In this document: positions 13,733 to 22,240 of the stretch, in pieces
Numbering within the stretch: the first letter of the stretch is position 1
How the letters are laid out: each line of letters opens with the position of its first letter
Assembly: GCF_001293465.1 (NCBI RefSeq)
Contig: NZ_JSYZ01000023.1
Coordinates: forward strand, 1 to 64,000
Length of the DNA stretch: 64,000 bases
Direction: 5' to 3'
Source: Pseudomonas asplenii
Lineage (GTDB): Bacteria; Pseudomonadota; Gammaproteobacteria; Pseudomonadales; Pseudomonadaceae
Made by a program: the position numbers and the translations under genes
The notes under the pieces: model-generated
The model's database searches: none
What the model was told of the DNA's origin: nothing
Seen by the model: the letters and a program-made list of their open reading frames with translations, nothing else

Positions 13733-15280
13733 TCAGCTCATGGGGTCAACAGCGGGCTGTCCAATGAGCCCCACCTCTGTCGTATCAGCAAGCACCAGGT
13801 CGGCATTGGTGATCAGATGCGTGTAGTCGAATCCGGCCAGCGTGACCTGGAAGGCATGCCCATCGGCACCTGCCTCGCTACTACGCAGGTAGGTACGGTC
13901 GTTGATTTCATCGTAAGCCATGTACAAGGTGCCATCACGGCCGTTGCCCAAACCGGTCACGCCGAGCGCGGAGACGTCAAGCTTGTCTTCGCCCCAGATG
14001 AAGTCAGTGATCAAGTCGCTGCTGCCGGCATGGCTATCGGCGCTGCTGGTAAACACGAAACGGTCACTGCCTTTGCCGCCCGTCAGCTTGTCCGCGCCCA
14101 CCCCACCCGTCAATACGTCGTCGCCGGCGTTACCTTCAAGGGTGTCGTTCCCGGCGCCACCGGCCAGGGTATCGTTGCCCCAGTAGCCATACAGGGTGTT
14201 GGCCTTGTCGTCGCCGACCAGGTTCACGGGCGTTATCGGCTGCGGGGTGGTCACAGCTGTGGCGTTACTGGACGGAGCGAACAGCACAGTGCTGGTGTTA
14301 AGTTCATTGACGTGGTTCCCACTGAACAGAATTTCGAAGCGGTTGCCATTGGCGTCAGCCTCCAGGGATTTCAGCGCGGTGGCATCGCCGGCCTGGTTGA
14401 GAACGACCTTCAGCGTACCGTTATAGCCGTTACCCAGCCCGGTGAAACCCAAGGCGGACACGTCAATCATGTCATGATCGGTCCCACTGAAGTCGGTGAT
14501 CAGGTCGCGGCTGCTGTAGCGGCCGCTCGCCTCGTTACGATAGCTGTCGCTGAGTTGGGTATACACGAAGGTGTCGGCACCCGCGTCGCCGCTTAGGGTG
14601 TCGCCGCCGGCACCGCCCAATAGCCGGTCATTGCCCGCGCCTGCTTCGACAGTGTCGCGGCCAGGGCCGGCCTTCAAGGTTTCGCTGGCCCCTGTGCCTT
14701 CCAGGAGGTCGCTGCGCGAAGTGCCGGTAATCAGTGGTTGCAGGTTGGCATCCGTAATCAGGCCGCTGTTGGCCAGGAACTGCACGGAAAAATGTCGACC
14801 GTTCTGGTCCTGCTCGTAGTTTTCCAGAAAGTAGATGCCGCGTAGAGGCTCGCTACGAATGTGCAGGGTATCGCCATAGCCATCGCCCAAGCGGCTGAAG
14901 CCCAGGGCCGACACGTCGAGAATATCGTGGGCGGGATCAAAATGGTTGATGGCATCGGTGAACTCGCCTGTGGCTTTGATATAGCTGTCGCCGATGCGAT
15001 CGAAGCGGAATACATCGTTGCCGGCGCCGCCGTACAAGGTGTCGTATCCGGCACCCGGGACCAGCACATCGTTGCCACCTCCGCTGACGATCTGGTCGTT
15101 GCCCGCCCCGCCCATCAGCAGTTCATTCGCCAGCCCACCCCGTAGGTAGTCACTGCCAGGAGTACCCTGCACGATGAGTTCGATCGGGTTCTTGCTGATC
15201 GGGCTACCGGCGCTCGTCATCTGCACATCGCCGTGCGCCGTGTGCCTGGTGACGTCGTTGAGTTCGAAAACTTGAGTCAT
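13733..15280 (-). CDS. RTX protein built of three alginate-epimerase-like R-modules
   Basis: A 515-aa acidic protein starting MTQVFELNDV, with GGAAGGAG upstream. It consists of three repeats. Each has GGxGxD calcium-binding nonapeptides (GGAGNDQIVSGGGNDVL; GAGNDRLLGGAGGDTLSGDA; GGAGNDTLEGNAGDDVLTGG), followed by a conserved segment of the type D-LITDF-...-DVSALGFTGLGNGY-GTL...-SLEADANGNRF. The modules lie at about residues 37-180, 182-345 and 350-500. This is the R-module of secreted mannuronan C5-epimerases (AlgE type), but the catalytic A-module (right-handed beta-helix with DPH) is absent. The C-terminus is a probable type I secretion signal; no type I exporter lies nearby. Likely secreted, calcium-folded and possibly alginate-binding. 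Confidence 0.82.
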   Translation of the reverse strand: MTQVFELNDVTRHTAHGDVQMTSAGSPISKNPIELIVQGTPGSDYLRGGLANELLMGGAGNDQIVSGGGNDVLVPGAGYDTLYGGAGNDVFRFDRIGDSYIKATGEFTDAINHFDPAHDILDVSALGFSRLGDGYGDTLHIRSEPLRGIYFLENYEQDQNGRHFSVQFLANSGLITDANLQPLITGTSRSDLLEGTGASETLKAGPGRDTVEAGAGNDRLLGGAGGDTLSGDAGADTFVYTQLSDSYRNEASGRYSSRDLITDFSGTDHDMIDVSALGFTGLGNGYNGTLKVVLNQAGDATALKSLEADANGNRFEILFSGNHVNELNTSTVLFAPSSNATAVTTPQPITPVNLVGDDKANTLYGYWGNDTLAGGAGNDTLEGNAGDDVLTGGVGADKLTGGKGSDRFVFTSSADSHAGSSDLITDFIWGEDKLDVSALGVTGLGNGRDGTLYMAYDEINDRTYLRSSEAGADGHAFQVTLAGFDYTHLITNADLVLADTTEVGLIGQPAVDPMS

Positions 15281-15514
15281 ACGTGCTCCTTCCCTGCGGT
15301 TAGCCCACTGCGAGTGTGGTGTAACGCCAGTAATGCCGTTTCCTTGATGGCAATGGGCCGAATTCGATGAAGGGCTGTAAGCGGCGGCGTTTGAGCCCCA
15401 TCGGTAGGCGGCAGCTTCAGGTTTTCGCCATTCAATGTGAAGAGTGCCCGTTGGCGGAAATCTGCCTTTCGCCGCCGTGCGCTTGGGGTCGATTACGGAC
15501 GCGTGGTTATCCCA
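15281..15514. other. Intergenic region, degenerate repeat sequence only
   Basis: Holds the promoter side of the RTX gene and, on the right, a degenerate dispersed repeat (ggcagcttcaggttttcgcc; cgcttggggtcgattacgg), a type scattered in intergenic DNA of this window. No gene seen. Confidence 0.4.
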
Positions 15515-16408
15515 TCAGGCGTCGGCCAGAAAGCGTGAAAGCGCCTGCGAAAGCGCATCAAATACCAAGGTGACACGCCGTACCCGCTTGAGGTCATGGT
15601 GCATCGCAATCCAGACATCGACCGGAAAGTCCACCCGCTCGGGCAGCACGCGCACCAGGCCATGACGTCGCGCCAGTTGGCTTGCGCATACGCCAATACC
15701 CAGGCCTGCCCGCAACGATGCGAACTGGGCCAGGTGGTCATCGCTGCGCAGGACGGCGTTCTCACCCGTGCAGAAAAATCCCCGCTCTTTCAGGAATGTC
15801 TGTTCCGTCAGGTTACGGTCCGGGCCGATCACAGGGTATTCGTGCAACTCCTCTGCGCAACGCGGCTGCCCTCGGTGTTCGATCAATTGAGCGGTTGCGT
15901 AGAGACCAATGCGCAAGTCGCCGACATGGCGGGTCACGACCGCCGCCTCGGAGGGCCGACGAATACGTACGGCCACATCGGCTTCCTGCAAGGCCAGGTC
16001 TTCCATCCGGTTCGACACGCTCAGCTCGACCGCCAACTCGGGTTGGGCAGCTCGGATCTCGCCCAGCATCAGAGGCAGCACCTCGACGCCCAGCAATTGG
16101 CTGCTGGTTACGCGCACAGTTCCGCCTTGCACATTGGCCTGCGCAGAAGCGGCACGGGCAAACGCTTCGGCGGCCAGGGCCATCGCCTGTGCATGCTCGA
16201 CCAGTTCCCGGGCGGTGTCCGTGGGCATCAATCCCGCCGGCGAGCGGACGAACAGGCTGGTCCCCACACTCTGTTCCAGGGAGTCGATTCGCCGTCGCGC
16301 GGTGGCCTGGGCGATGCCCAGTGCTCGTGCCGCGGCCGACAGGCTGCCGGTTCGCAGAACGGCCAGGAACACGCGCTGGGTTTCCCACTGAAGTGGCGGG
16401 ATGTTCAT
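15515..16408 (-). CDS. LysR family transcriptional regulator
   Basis: A 297-aa protein. The N-terminal winged helix (residues 8-67) reads WETQRVFLAVLRTGSLSAAA then RALGIAQATARRRIDSLEQS. The effector domain starts at about residue 90 (GGTVRVTSSQLLGVEVLPLM). It is divergent from the GFA-family gene at 16580, with a perfect palindrome TGTTGAT-TG-ATCAACA (16506-16521) between them that could be its operator. A 3' fragment of a close paralogue is found at 7646-7741, so the gene, or its end, has been duplicated. Confidence 0.88.
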   Translation of the reverse strand: MNIPPLQWETQRVFLAVLRTGSLSAAARALGIAQATARRRIDSLEQSVGTSLFVRSPAGLMPTDTARELVEHAQAMALAAEAFARAASAQANVQGGTVRVTSSQLLGVEVLPLMLGEIRAAQPELAVELSVSNRMEDLALQEADVAVRIRRPSEAAVVTRHVGDLRIGLYATAQLIEHRGQPRCAEELHEYPVIGPDRNLTEQTFLKERGFFCTGENAVLRSDDHLAQFASLRAGLGIGVCASQLARRHGLVRVLPERVDFPVDVWIAMHHDLKRVRRVTLVFDALSQALSRFLADA

Positions 16409-16505
16409 ACATTTCCTATGAGTAGGTTGTCAGGTCTGATCAATTTTCATCAGCTTGAAGATGGGGCATTCTTAACCCGATCGAGGCTTGGCATAAAGCA
16501 TCGAG

Positions 16506-16521
16506 TGTTGATTGATCAACA
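16506..16521. promoter_or_regulatory. Palindromic operator candidate between LysR and GFA genes
   Basis: TGTTGAT-TG-ATCAACA is a perfect 7-bp inverted repeat in the divergent intergenic region. LysR regulators bind T-N11-A type dyads; this one fits that size class (T...A at its ends). It lies about 98 bases upstream of the LysR start and 58 upstream of the GFA start. Confidence 0.5.
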
Positions 16522-16579
16522 TCCCAAGAATTTATGGCCTGGCTGAATGCTGGCCGATCCTGACCGAGTGGAGGTATCG

Positions 16580-17062
16580 ATGAGCATTGATGACTTCTGT
16601 GCAACCGGCAGTTGCCGCTGTGGCCAGGTAACGTTCGAAGTGCGCTCACAACCGGTGATGACCAGCGCGTGCCACTGCGTCGGTTGCCAGAAAATGTCGG
16701 GTAGCGCCTTTTCCCTGACAGCGCTGTTTCCGGCCGAAGCCTTTTCCATCACCCAAGGCTCACCCATGATCGGTGGAATGCATGGCCCAACCCGGCACTT
16801 CTTCTGTCGCCACTGCCTGTCCTGGCTGTTCACTCGCCCTGACGGAAGTGATGCCTTCGTGGGCGTGCGCAGCAGCCTGCTCGACAAGCCCGAGCGCTAC
16901 GCACCTTACATGGAGACCTGGACGAGAGAAAAACTGCCCTGGACCAGCACCGGGGCAAAAGTCGGCTACGAAGCCTTTCCCGATCCACAGGATTATCCTG
17001 CGTTGATGGCTGCGTTCGCCGCGACGGTTTCGGGCGCTGAGAGTCAGCGTCGCGAGCGGTAG
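16580..17062 (+). CDS. GFA family (CENP-V/glutathione-dependent formaldehyde-activating type) protein
   Basis: A 160-aa protein; GGAGG lies 6 nt before ATG 16580, favouring this over the in-frame ATG at 16547. The zinc-binding cysteines of the GFA fold are all visible: GSCRCGQVTF (about residues 8-17), ACHCVGCQKMSG (about 30-41) and FFCRHCLSWLF (about 75-85). Members bind zinc, and some act on glutathione adducts, but the great majority have no proven substrate. It is divergent from a LysR regulator. Length is normal for a single-domain member. Confidence 0.85.
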   Translation: MSIDDFCATGSCRCGQVTFEVRSQPVMTSACHCVGCQKMSGSAFSLTALFPAEAFSITQGSPMIGGMHGPTRHFFCRHCLSWLFTRPDGSDAFVGVRSSLLDKPERYAPYMETWTREKLPWTSTGAKVGYEAFPDPQDYPALMAAFAATVSGAESQRRER

Positions 17063-17124
17063 CGGCTATCAAGACAAGGCTCTCCCTCACATCACAGCCA
17101 AGGCTCGGCTGAGTGTGACCTTGG

Positions 17125-17158
17125 TAGTCGTTTTGGTACGGAAACCTCTACAATCCGC
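17125..17158 (+). promoter_or_regulatory. Repeated promoter-like module, copy 2
   Basis: Identical in layout to 7829-7862: TAGTCG, seven variable bases, then the same 21-base block ending CTCTACAATCCGC, with TACAAT at 17149-17154. Here no plus-strand gene follows; only a 7-codon frame (about 17178-17201) appears before the convergent gene. It may therefore be an orphan promoter left by a lost gene, or drive a small RNA. Confidence 0.5.
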
Positions 17159-17197
17159 TATCGACTCCAAGCGAGAGATGGCTATGGAGGGGAGCAG

Positions 17198-17593
17198 TTA
17201 AATGCTCATCAACTCTGTTGCAAAAACACTGATCTGGGTAGGGGTAAGTAATAAGGATCCATTTATCTGCCAATCACAGTCGTCATTTGAAGTTGAGCCT
17301 AAGTAGACGCGCAGAAAAACGAATCCGGGAAAAAGTGGGTCCAGGAAGGCGGAGATAGCAAAATCCTGGCTTTCAGAAAGCCAGTCTTGAGTGACTCCCT
17401 CCTCAAGCTGCGCTACCGAAGCGAAAAATTCGTCAAGTGCCTTCGGATTGTCCGTAGCGGAAATTTTTTCCGACGTTATTTCTGCATGAAGCGTAGCGCC
17501 AGTGAGCCGAACCAGAACACAGCCAGATTGGCCGTTTGGGCACGGCATGATGGTCAGGGTCAACCCGTCCTTTTGACTTACTTCTGCTGGCAT
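17198..17593 (-). CDS. Hypothetical protein (131 aa), immunity-like
   Basis: The start ATG at 17593 (MPAEVSQKDGLTLTIMPCPN) has GGAGAGG 3-5 nt upstream, better than the in-frame ATG at 17641. It is an acidic, soluble protein with a beta-rich pattern (CVLVRLTGATLHAEITSEKI; FPGFVFLRVYLGSTSNDDCD) and no signal peptide. It looks like the DUF6228-type or other small immunity-like proteins, but I cannot place it firmly. Isolated on the minus strand, with AT-richer sequence than its surroundings. Confidence 0.55.
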   Translation of the reverse strand: MPAEVSQKDGLTLTIMPCPNGQSGCVLVRLTGATLHAEITSEKISATDNPKALDEFFASVAQLEEGVTQDWLSESQDFAISAFLDPLFPGFVFLRVYLGSTSNDDCDWQINGSLLLTPTQISVFATELMSI

Positions 17594-18096
17594 TGCCTCT
17601 CCGTTGTGGCAGATGAATAGCACGATGTTACTTAAGCGCACCTTGAGGATTCAAAGGCTAGTTTTGCCAATCTCTGAATGTCGCGCGCAACTGCTTGACC
17701 ACTGGCTTTCTGTACGATGCGCTGCCCTAGGCATGCTAGGGTCTATTAACCGCCCAGATAGAATGAACTCCCGCCCTTACCGTTGTTTAATTGACCCTTG
17801 ATTTTGCCGAGCACCGAACACGGCAATCCGCTTAAGCCACAGATTTATGCGCTAGACTCCTGTACGGTAATTTGAATATTCGAATTAACCGTACAGGAGA
17901 CCCGGTTGGTAAACGCCATCCGAGTCCCCGCTTCTGGCCGAAAGCTGCCTCTCACAACCGTCTGCTCTGGGGCGATAGCGGTCAGGATCGGACGGTAGCT
18001 GGCGATCTGAGGCAGATACAAATCATCTTCTGCACCTGCCTCCGCGGATCAGGTACAAGCTCACTGAACAGCGATAACTCCGCTCCAACAGCAGTC
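17594..18096. other. Gene-poor interval with palindromes
   Basis: No convincing coding sequence in about 500 bases. It contains the hairpin CCCTAG-gcatg-CTAGGG (17725-17741), the large palindrome at 17857-17899, and a dispersed-repeat relic (gcttctggccgaaagctgcc, about 17931-17950). Confidence 0.5.
17857..17899. repeat. 43-bp near-perfect palindrome
   Basis: Left arm CTCCTGTACGGTAATT and right arm AATTAACCGTACAGGAG are complementary with a single extra base, and the centre contains GAATATTC, itself palindromic. There are no T-runs, so it is not a terminator. It could be an operator for a dimeric regulator, a recombination site or a mobile-element end. Confidence 0.7.
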
Positions 18097-18591
18097 TCAG
18101 AGGCCACACTCTTTTGTGACCGGTTCAATAATCAACGTTGATGGTGGCCTCCCGGTCTGGACCTCAACGATTTCCAATGAGCAACCGGAATTGGGCGCTG
18201 TATGAGTGACTTGATAGGTCACTCCAGCTTGAGGGATGAAGCTGCTGACGCTCAGGCAGCTTCTGTGAACGGTCGCTTGCATCAGGCCCTCTCGTTGCCT
18301 GATGCCAGAGCTCAGCGCACTGAGGTAGATGCGCCGATCAGGTTGGATCAGAAATCTGTTCTTACCAGGCGAAGATGGAGAGATCGCACCAAGGACCCCC
18401 GTCTGATTGGTGTCTTGACAATGTGCGTCATAGAAAGCCCAGTAACCTTGGGCTCCACCATCAATGAGATTGTTGTCGCCCCACTTGGCTTCAAGCGTCG
18501 CATGGGGAGTACTCGGAGCAGGTTGCTGATAATGTCCAACGCACCCTCCGAGCGACATCACAAAGCACATCAAAAACGATCTGTTCAACAT
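18097..18591 (-). CDS. Putative lipoprotein (164 aa)
   Basis: The ATG at 18591 is preceded by AGGGAT and starts a lipoprotein signal peptide with lipobox SLGGC (MLNRSFLMCFVMSLGGC, cysteine at residue 17). The longer frame from 18651 would bury this signal. The mature part has paired cysteines (about residues 59, 112 and 139, and near the C-terminus) and a beta-rich pattern (TYQVTHTAPNSGCSLEIVEV). It should be anchored in the inner or outer membrane; the residue after Cys is Val, which does not favour inner-membrane retention. No known domain. Confidence 0.7.
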   Translation of the reverse strand: MLNRSFLMCFVMSLGGCVGHYQQPAPSTPHATLEAKWGDNNLIDGGAQGYWAFYDAHCQDTNQTGVLGAISPSSPGKNRFLIQPDRRIYLSALSSGIRQREGLMQATVHRSCLSVSSFIPQAGVTYQVTHTAPNSGCSLEIVEVQTGRPPSTLIIEPVTKECGL

Positions 18592-18737
18592 CGCATCCCT
18601 AGATTGAAAGTCATATGTTCCGTTATCGGCCTGCGCAGAGAAATAGCGCACGGATACATCTGAACTGAATTGTAATTACGTACAAGGCGTCTCAGGTAAA
18701 AGAGTGCCTGACGTCAAGGAGCCGCTATCAACCCGAA

Positions 18738-18749
18738 GCTGCCTCTCGC
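18738..18749. repeat. Short dispersed repeat (GCGAGAGGCAGC type)
   Basis: The complement GCTGCCTCTCGC here matches GCGAGAGGCAGC at 3449-3460. One-base variants occur at 9210-9221 and 17944-17955. All lie outside or at the edge of genes. This looks like a degenerate family of dispersed intergenic repeats. Confidence 0.4.
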
Positions 18750-18856
18750 GAATGGCAGAATCCGGCCAGTACAGACATCCTGTCTCTGCAAATCCGGTTC
18801 GCGACATAAGCATGGTTCCGGATTTTCTGGAGGGGGGCATCCATGGCGCCGCTGTT

Positions 18857-19402
18857 TCAGGCGCTTCGTTGCGACGCAGCCCATTGTGCCCGGGTGAGTC
18901 CGTAACACATGCACACCGCAGGCGCAGTCGACACTTTCAGCTCGGCGTCATACAAGTGCACGGCGCCGATCTTCAAGGCAGCTTTCTGTGAGCGAATGTT
19001 CGAAGGCGCGATGTGGAAATAGACGGTGTCGTACGTCTTGAATGCATGTTCCACCATCAAACGCTTCAGCTCACGATTGGTATCTCCACCCCATTTCGCC
19101 CGCACCAAGAAGGTAAAGCCGATGGCGATACTCTCCGGCCGGTCAGGTGGCGGGTAGTAGCTTGACATCCCCACAATCTGCCCTGAGTCGATATCGATGA
19201 CGGTGAGCGCTTTGCCGGTGGCCAATCGAGAGGCGAAGTACGCTTCAAATACCTGCCGTTCATGGCGATCACTGGCGGGATGGTCGGCCCAGATGCACGG
19301 GTCACTGGCCGCCAGAAACAGGCCTTCAAAATCATGTTCGGCGAGAGGCCTGAGCCTTAGTGTGCTCCCACACAAAACGGGTTGGCAGTCGAAGTCACGC
19401 AC
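18857..19402 (-). CDS. GNAT family N-acetyltransferase (RimJ/RimL-like)
   Basis: A 181-aa protein of the Acetyltransf_3 type, which acetylates amino groups of proteins or small molecules. The pattern is typical: GSTLRLRPLAEHDFEGLFLA (residues 12-31), then ESIAIGFTFLVRAKWGGDTN (about 89-108, the acetyl-CoA loop, with RAKWGGDTN in place of RxxGxG) and VYFHIAPSNIRSQKAALKIG (the C-terminal beta-alpha unit). The acceptor is unknown. It is a single gene on the minus strand. The start at 19402 gives the normal family length. Confidence 0.8.
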   Translation of the reverse strand: MRDFDCQPVLCGSTLRLRPLAEHDFEGLFLAASDPCIWADHPASDRHERQVFEAYFASRLATGKALTVIDIDSGQIVGMSSYYPPPDRPESIAIGFTFLVRAKWGGDTNRELKRLMVEHAFKTYDTVYFHIAPSNIRSQKAALKIGAVHLYDAELKVSTAPAVCMCYGLTRAQWAASQRSA

Positions 19403-19726
19403 AAAAATGGGTTCCTTTCCCGGTGAATCGTGAGAATGGAGCCAGTCTAGAGCGACAGATCATAAGGGAAAGATCCAATACGACGGATATTGATAGAGCC
19501 ATCGCCAGCAGATGCAATCGTTTGTGCGAAACACCAGAGTAGATCTGGAGGCAATCCATCGACCGACCACCTGGCATCCGGTCGGTATGAGGAAACCTTG
19601 AAGAGGCGTGAATCTGACCTTCGCATTGGGCCGATGAGGGTCGTTCGTCAATGCTATCCGCTTCTTGACCAGATCAGCATAATGCCCCCCTTTCTCTACT
19701 CCTCACGCACGACAAGGACTGCCGGC
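19403..19726. other. Intergenic stretch, nothing recognised
   Basis: About 320 bases between the divergent GNAT and small lipoprotein genes. Short frames on both strands here lack RBS and protein-like composition. Confidence 0.4.
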
Positions 19727-19822
19727 ATGCGCACACTCAACACACTCCTCCTGGGCTTTGCCCTCGCGCTGAGCTCGGCCACCTGTTCAACCGAGAACGA
19801 CGCGGTTACGGACAAAGAGTAG
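19727..19822 (+). CDS. Very small lipoprotein (31 aa)
   Basis: A 31-codon frame with a lipoprotein-type signal peptide (MRTLNTLLLGFALALSSATC, cysteine at residue 20) and an 11-residue acidic tail (STENDAVTDKE). AAGGA lies 9 nt before the ATG. Size and form recall entericidin-like small lipoproteins, though the sequence is not close enough to name. It lies 59 bases before the frameshifted zinc-ribbon gene. Confidence 0.55.
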   Translation: MRTLNTLLLGFALALSSATCSTENDAVTDKE

Positions 19823-19881
19823 ATAATTTGATGAGTCCGCTCGGCGGGGTTATCACTCAATGTTTAAAACAAGGAAGTGCA

Positions 19882-20384
19882 ATGGGCGTCCCCCTCCCCC
19901 TCTGGCTTATTCTCACAGCCGTGACCGCTTACGTTGCGAGTACACGCGGTCGATCAGGGCCAAGATGTTTGCAATCGGGCTTTTCCTTCCCGGCGTAGCC
20001 CTGGTCGCCGTGTTGTTAATGCCCCGGCTGGCAAAGACCGGTGTTGACGCCCTGGTGCACGAAGATCTGCGCCCTTGCCCGGCCTGCACCCAAAGCATCA
20101 AAGCTGCCGCCTCACGATGTAAGCGCTGCGGAGCCGAAGTGGAGCCTATCGCCCTGAAAAATCGCAGCGGCTGGGTAGCACGTATGACTGCCCCTACCGA
20201 TGAGGAATTTGAACGGATGGCTGCACAGATGACGCTATTGGACCTACCCACCATTCTCGATGAAGCGCCCCACATTTTCGTAGGCCCGTTTGAAGAAAAG
20301 GCCGAGGCGCAAAACATGCTCAAATACCTGAAGTCCGACCATGGGCTGGATGGGTTGGTGACTTGGCGGTCAGTGACCCGGTAG
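19882..20384 (+). pseudogene. Frameshifted zinc-ribbon/SPOR-like membrane protein gene
   Basis: Translation from ATG 19882 (AAGGA upstream) gives a membrane start (MGVPLPLWLILTAVTAYVAS, TRGRSGP) and then stops early near 20000. The +2 frame continues with FAIGLFLPGVALVAVLLMPR, a zinc ribbon (RPCPACTQSIKAAASRCKRC, about 20068-20130) and a SPOR-like end (HIFVGPFEEKAEAQNMLKYL). The two halves together form a normal protein. One extra G after AGATG (about 19962) would restore ...RWFAIGLFLPG. This is therefore a single-base deletion, a sequencing error, or a split gene restarting at ATG 19962, which has AGGG upstream. Confidence 0.65.
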
Positions 20385-20479
20385 CAATACACACTCCCGC
20401 CTGAGCATGATCAAAATGGCTACCTCCCTACAGATGGTATACTCCCCTGCCGATTTTTCCCGATCAAGTTAACGCCCGA

Positions 20480-21172
20480 ATGGATATCGAAGAAATCAAG
20501 CTACGCCTGGCAAGGCCAGCCACAAAGTTTGTCGCCGGTGGATTTCGCCCTACCCATGCGCACGACGAAAGCTGGCTGGGCAAGGTCTTCCTGTTCCGAC
20601 CTGATGAGACCATTCCGGTGAACGCCGCGGGTGAGCCCATGCTGCCCTATGCGCAGTTTCACCTGCCCAGCCTGCCGTCCACCTGCCCGGCACTGGCAAA
20701 CGTGCGGGTGCTCACGCTCTTCGTTTCCCGGGCGTTTCCCGAGCCATTCGAACCTATGGGCGACAACTGGTTGATCAGGGAGTACGGCGATGCCGATACC
20801 CTGGTCAACAAATCGCTTTCAGTGGCGGACTCTCCGCTCAAGGCTTTTCCCTTGAAGGCCGAGTTGATGGAGGATTTTCCGTTATGGGATGGCGGTGGCG
20901 TTCCCGGAGAGCTTGAGGAGGAGATACTCCAACTTGAGCGGGCGGGGACGATAGGCAGTTATTACGACCTGATCACCCATGTTTACGAGCACAAGATCGG
21001 CGGCTATCCCTCGTTTTGCCAGTCGGGCGTTGACCCGGGGGAGGGTTTTGAGTTCGTGTTCCAGATTTCGTCAGATGCCAAGATCCATTTGAACGTGGTG
21101 GACAGCGGTAGCCTGATGTTCTGGAAAAACACGGTGACGGGGGAATGGCTGCTTTACTACGACTTCTACTGA
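20480..21172 (+). CDS. YwqG/DUF1963 family protein
   Basis: A 230-aa soluble protein starting MDIEEIKLRLARPATKFVAG. The family features are near the end: KIGGYPSFCQSG (about residues 171-182), EFVFQISSDAKIHLNVVDSG, and LMFWKNTVTGEWLLYYDFY. These are typical of DUF1963 proteins of unknown function, often linked to toxin-immunity or housekeeping contexts. Single gene with its own ATG at 20480; no close operon partner (a LysR follows 64 bases later). No membrane segment. Confidence 0.75.
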   Translation: MDIEEIKLRLARPATKFVAGGFRPTHAHDESWLGKVFLFRPDETIPVNAAGEPMLPYAQFHLPSLPSTCPALANVRVLTLFVSRAFPEPFEPMGDNWLIREYGDADTLVNKSLSVADSPLKAFPLKAELMEDFPLWDGGGVPGELEEEILQLERAGTIGSYYDLITHVYEHKIGGYPSFCQSGVDPGEGFEFVFQISSDAKIHLNVVDSGSLMFWKNTVTGEWLLYYDFY

Positions 21173-21235
21173 GGGGATTTTCGCCATATTGGTTGAACCG
21201 GTCCCTTCTCGTATCATCAGCGCACCCTATCTGGA

Positions 21236-22222
21236 ATGATTTACGTGAAGTCGTCACCTGAAAGTAGTTCGCCTGCCCCTGCTGCTCCCCAAGGCCCCAA
21301 ATGGGATGCTGGCGAGGCTGTCAGCCAGCTCTCATGGGACGATTTGCGGATCATCAAGACCCTGAGCGATTGTGGCAATCGCGCTGACACGGCCAAGAAG
21401 CTCGGCATCAATGTCTCCACCGTGTCGCGGCGAATCGCTCAGGTTGAGAAATCACTCGGGGTGGCGCTGTTCGATCACCGAAAGGCGGGCTACCTGCTGA
21501 CGGCCGAAGGCGCGGAGTTGCGTGCACTGGCTGAACGGGTCGAGCTGGACATCGTCAGTGTCACCCGTAGGGTTTCCCGTGCCGGCCAGGGGCCCCTGGG
21601 CAAACTGCGAATCACCACCAGCGACTCGCTGCTTCTGTACTTTCTCACCCCGATCATCGCGAATTTCAAAGCCCTCAATGAAGGCATCACGATTGAAGTG
21701 CTGGTGGGCAACCAGACGTTGAGCCTGGCCAGGGATGAATCGGATATCGCCGTGCGGGCCACCCGAAAGCCGGCGGACACACTGGTGGGGCGCAAGCTGG
21801 CCAATATCGCCTGGGCCGCTTACGGCAGCGCCAGGCATACGGTCGCTGCCGATCCCTTCACCGAAGGTCAGTCATGGGTGTCCTACTCGGGAGGTCTATA
21901 CGGCTTGAAGGCGACAAACCATGTCGAATGCCGGGTACCCCCGGAGCGCATCTCGTACCGCACCGATTCGGTTGCCGCCGCCAGCGCGGCCATCGCGGCC
22001 GGCCTGGGTTTCGGCTTTCTGCCCTGCATGCTCGGCGACATCACCCCGGGGTTGGTGCGCGTCGGCCCGGTGGTGCGAGAGCTGCAGGACGAGCTATGGC
22101 TGCTCACCCACCAGGACATCCGAAAGTCCTGGCGGGTCAAGGCCTTCATGACCTTCTGCGCAGCGGCCGTGGCCGACCTGAAGCCCCTCGTGGAAGGGCA
22201 TCAGCCTTTCCAGGCCTCATAG
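21236..22222 (+). CDS. LysR family transcriptional regulator
   Basis: A 328-aa regulator with an N-terminal extension of about 32 residues rich in Ser/Pro/Ala before the HTH (LSWDDLRIIKTLSDCGNRAD, then TAKKLGINVSTVSRRIAQVE). The effector domain starts at about residue 123 (GKLRITTSDSLLLYFLTPII). An internal start at a later ATG is not available before the HTH, so the extension is likely real. It is convergent with the RidA gene (stop to stop 18 bases). Target unknown. Confidence 0.85.
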   Translation: MIYVKSSPESSSPAPAAPQGPKWDAGEAVSQLSWDDLRIIKTLSDCGNRADTAKKLGINVSTVSRRIAQVEKSLGVALFDHRKAGYLLTAEGAELRALAERVELDIVSVTRRVSRAGQGPLGKLRITTSDSLLLYFLTPIIANFKALNEGITIEVLVGNQTLSLARDESDIAVRATRKPADTLVGRKLANIAWAAYGSARHTVAADPFTEGQSWVSYSGGLYGLKATNHVECRVPPERISYRTDSVAAASAAIAAGLGFGFLPCMLGDITPGLVRVGPVVRELQDELWLLTHQDIRKSWRVKAFMTFCAAAVADLKPLVEGHQPFQAS

Positions 22223-22240
22223 GTCGTCATCCGGCCCCGA

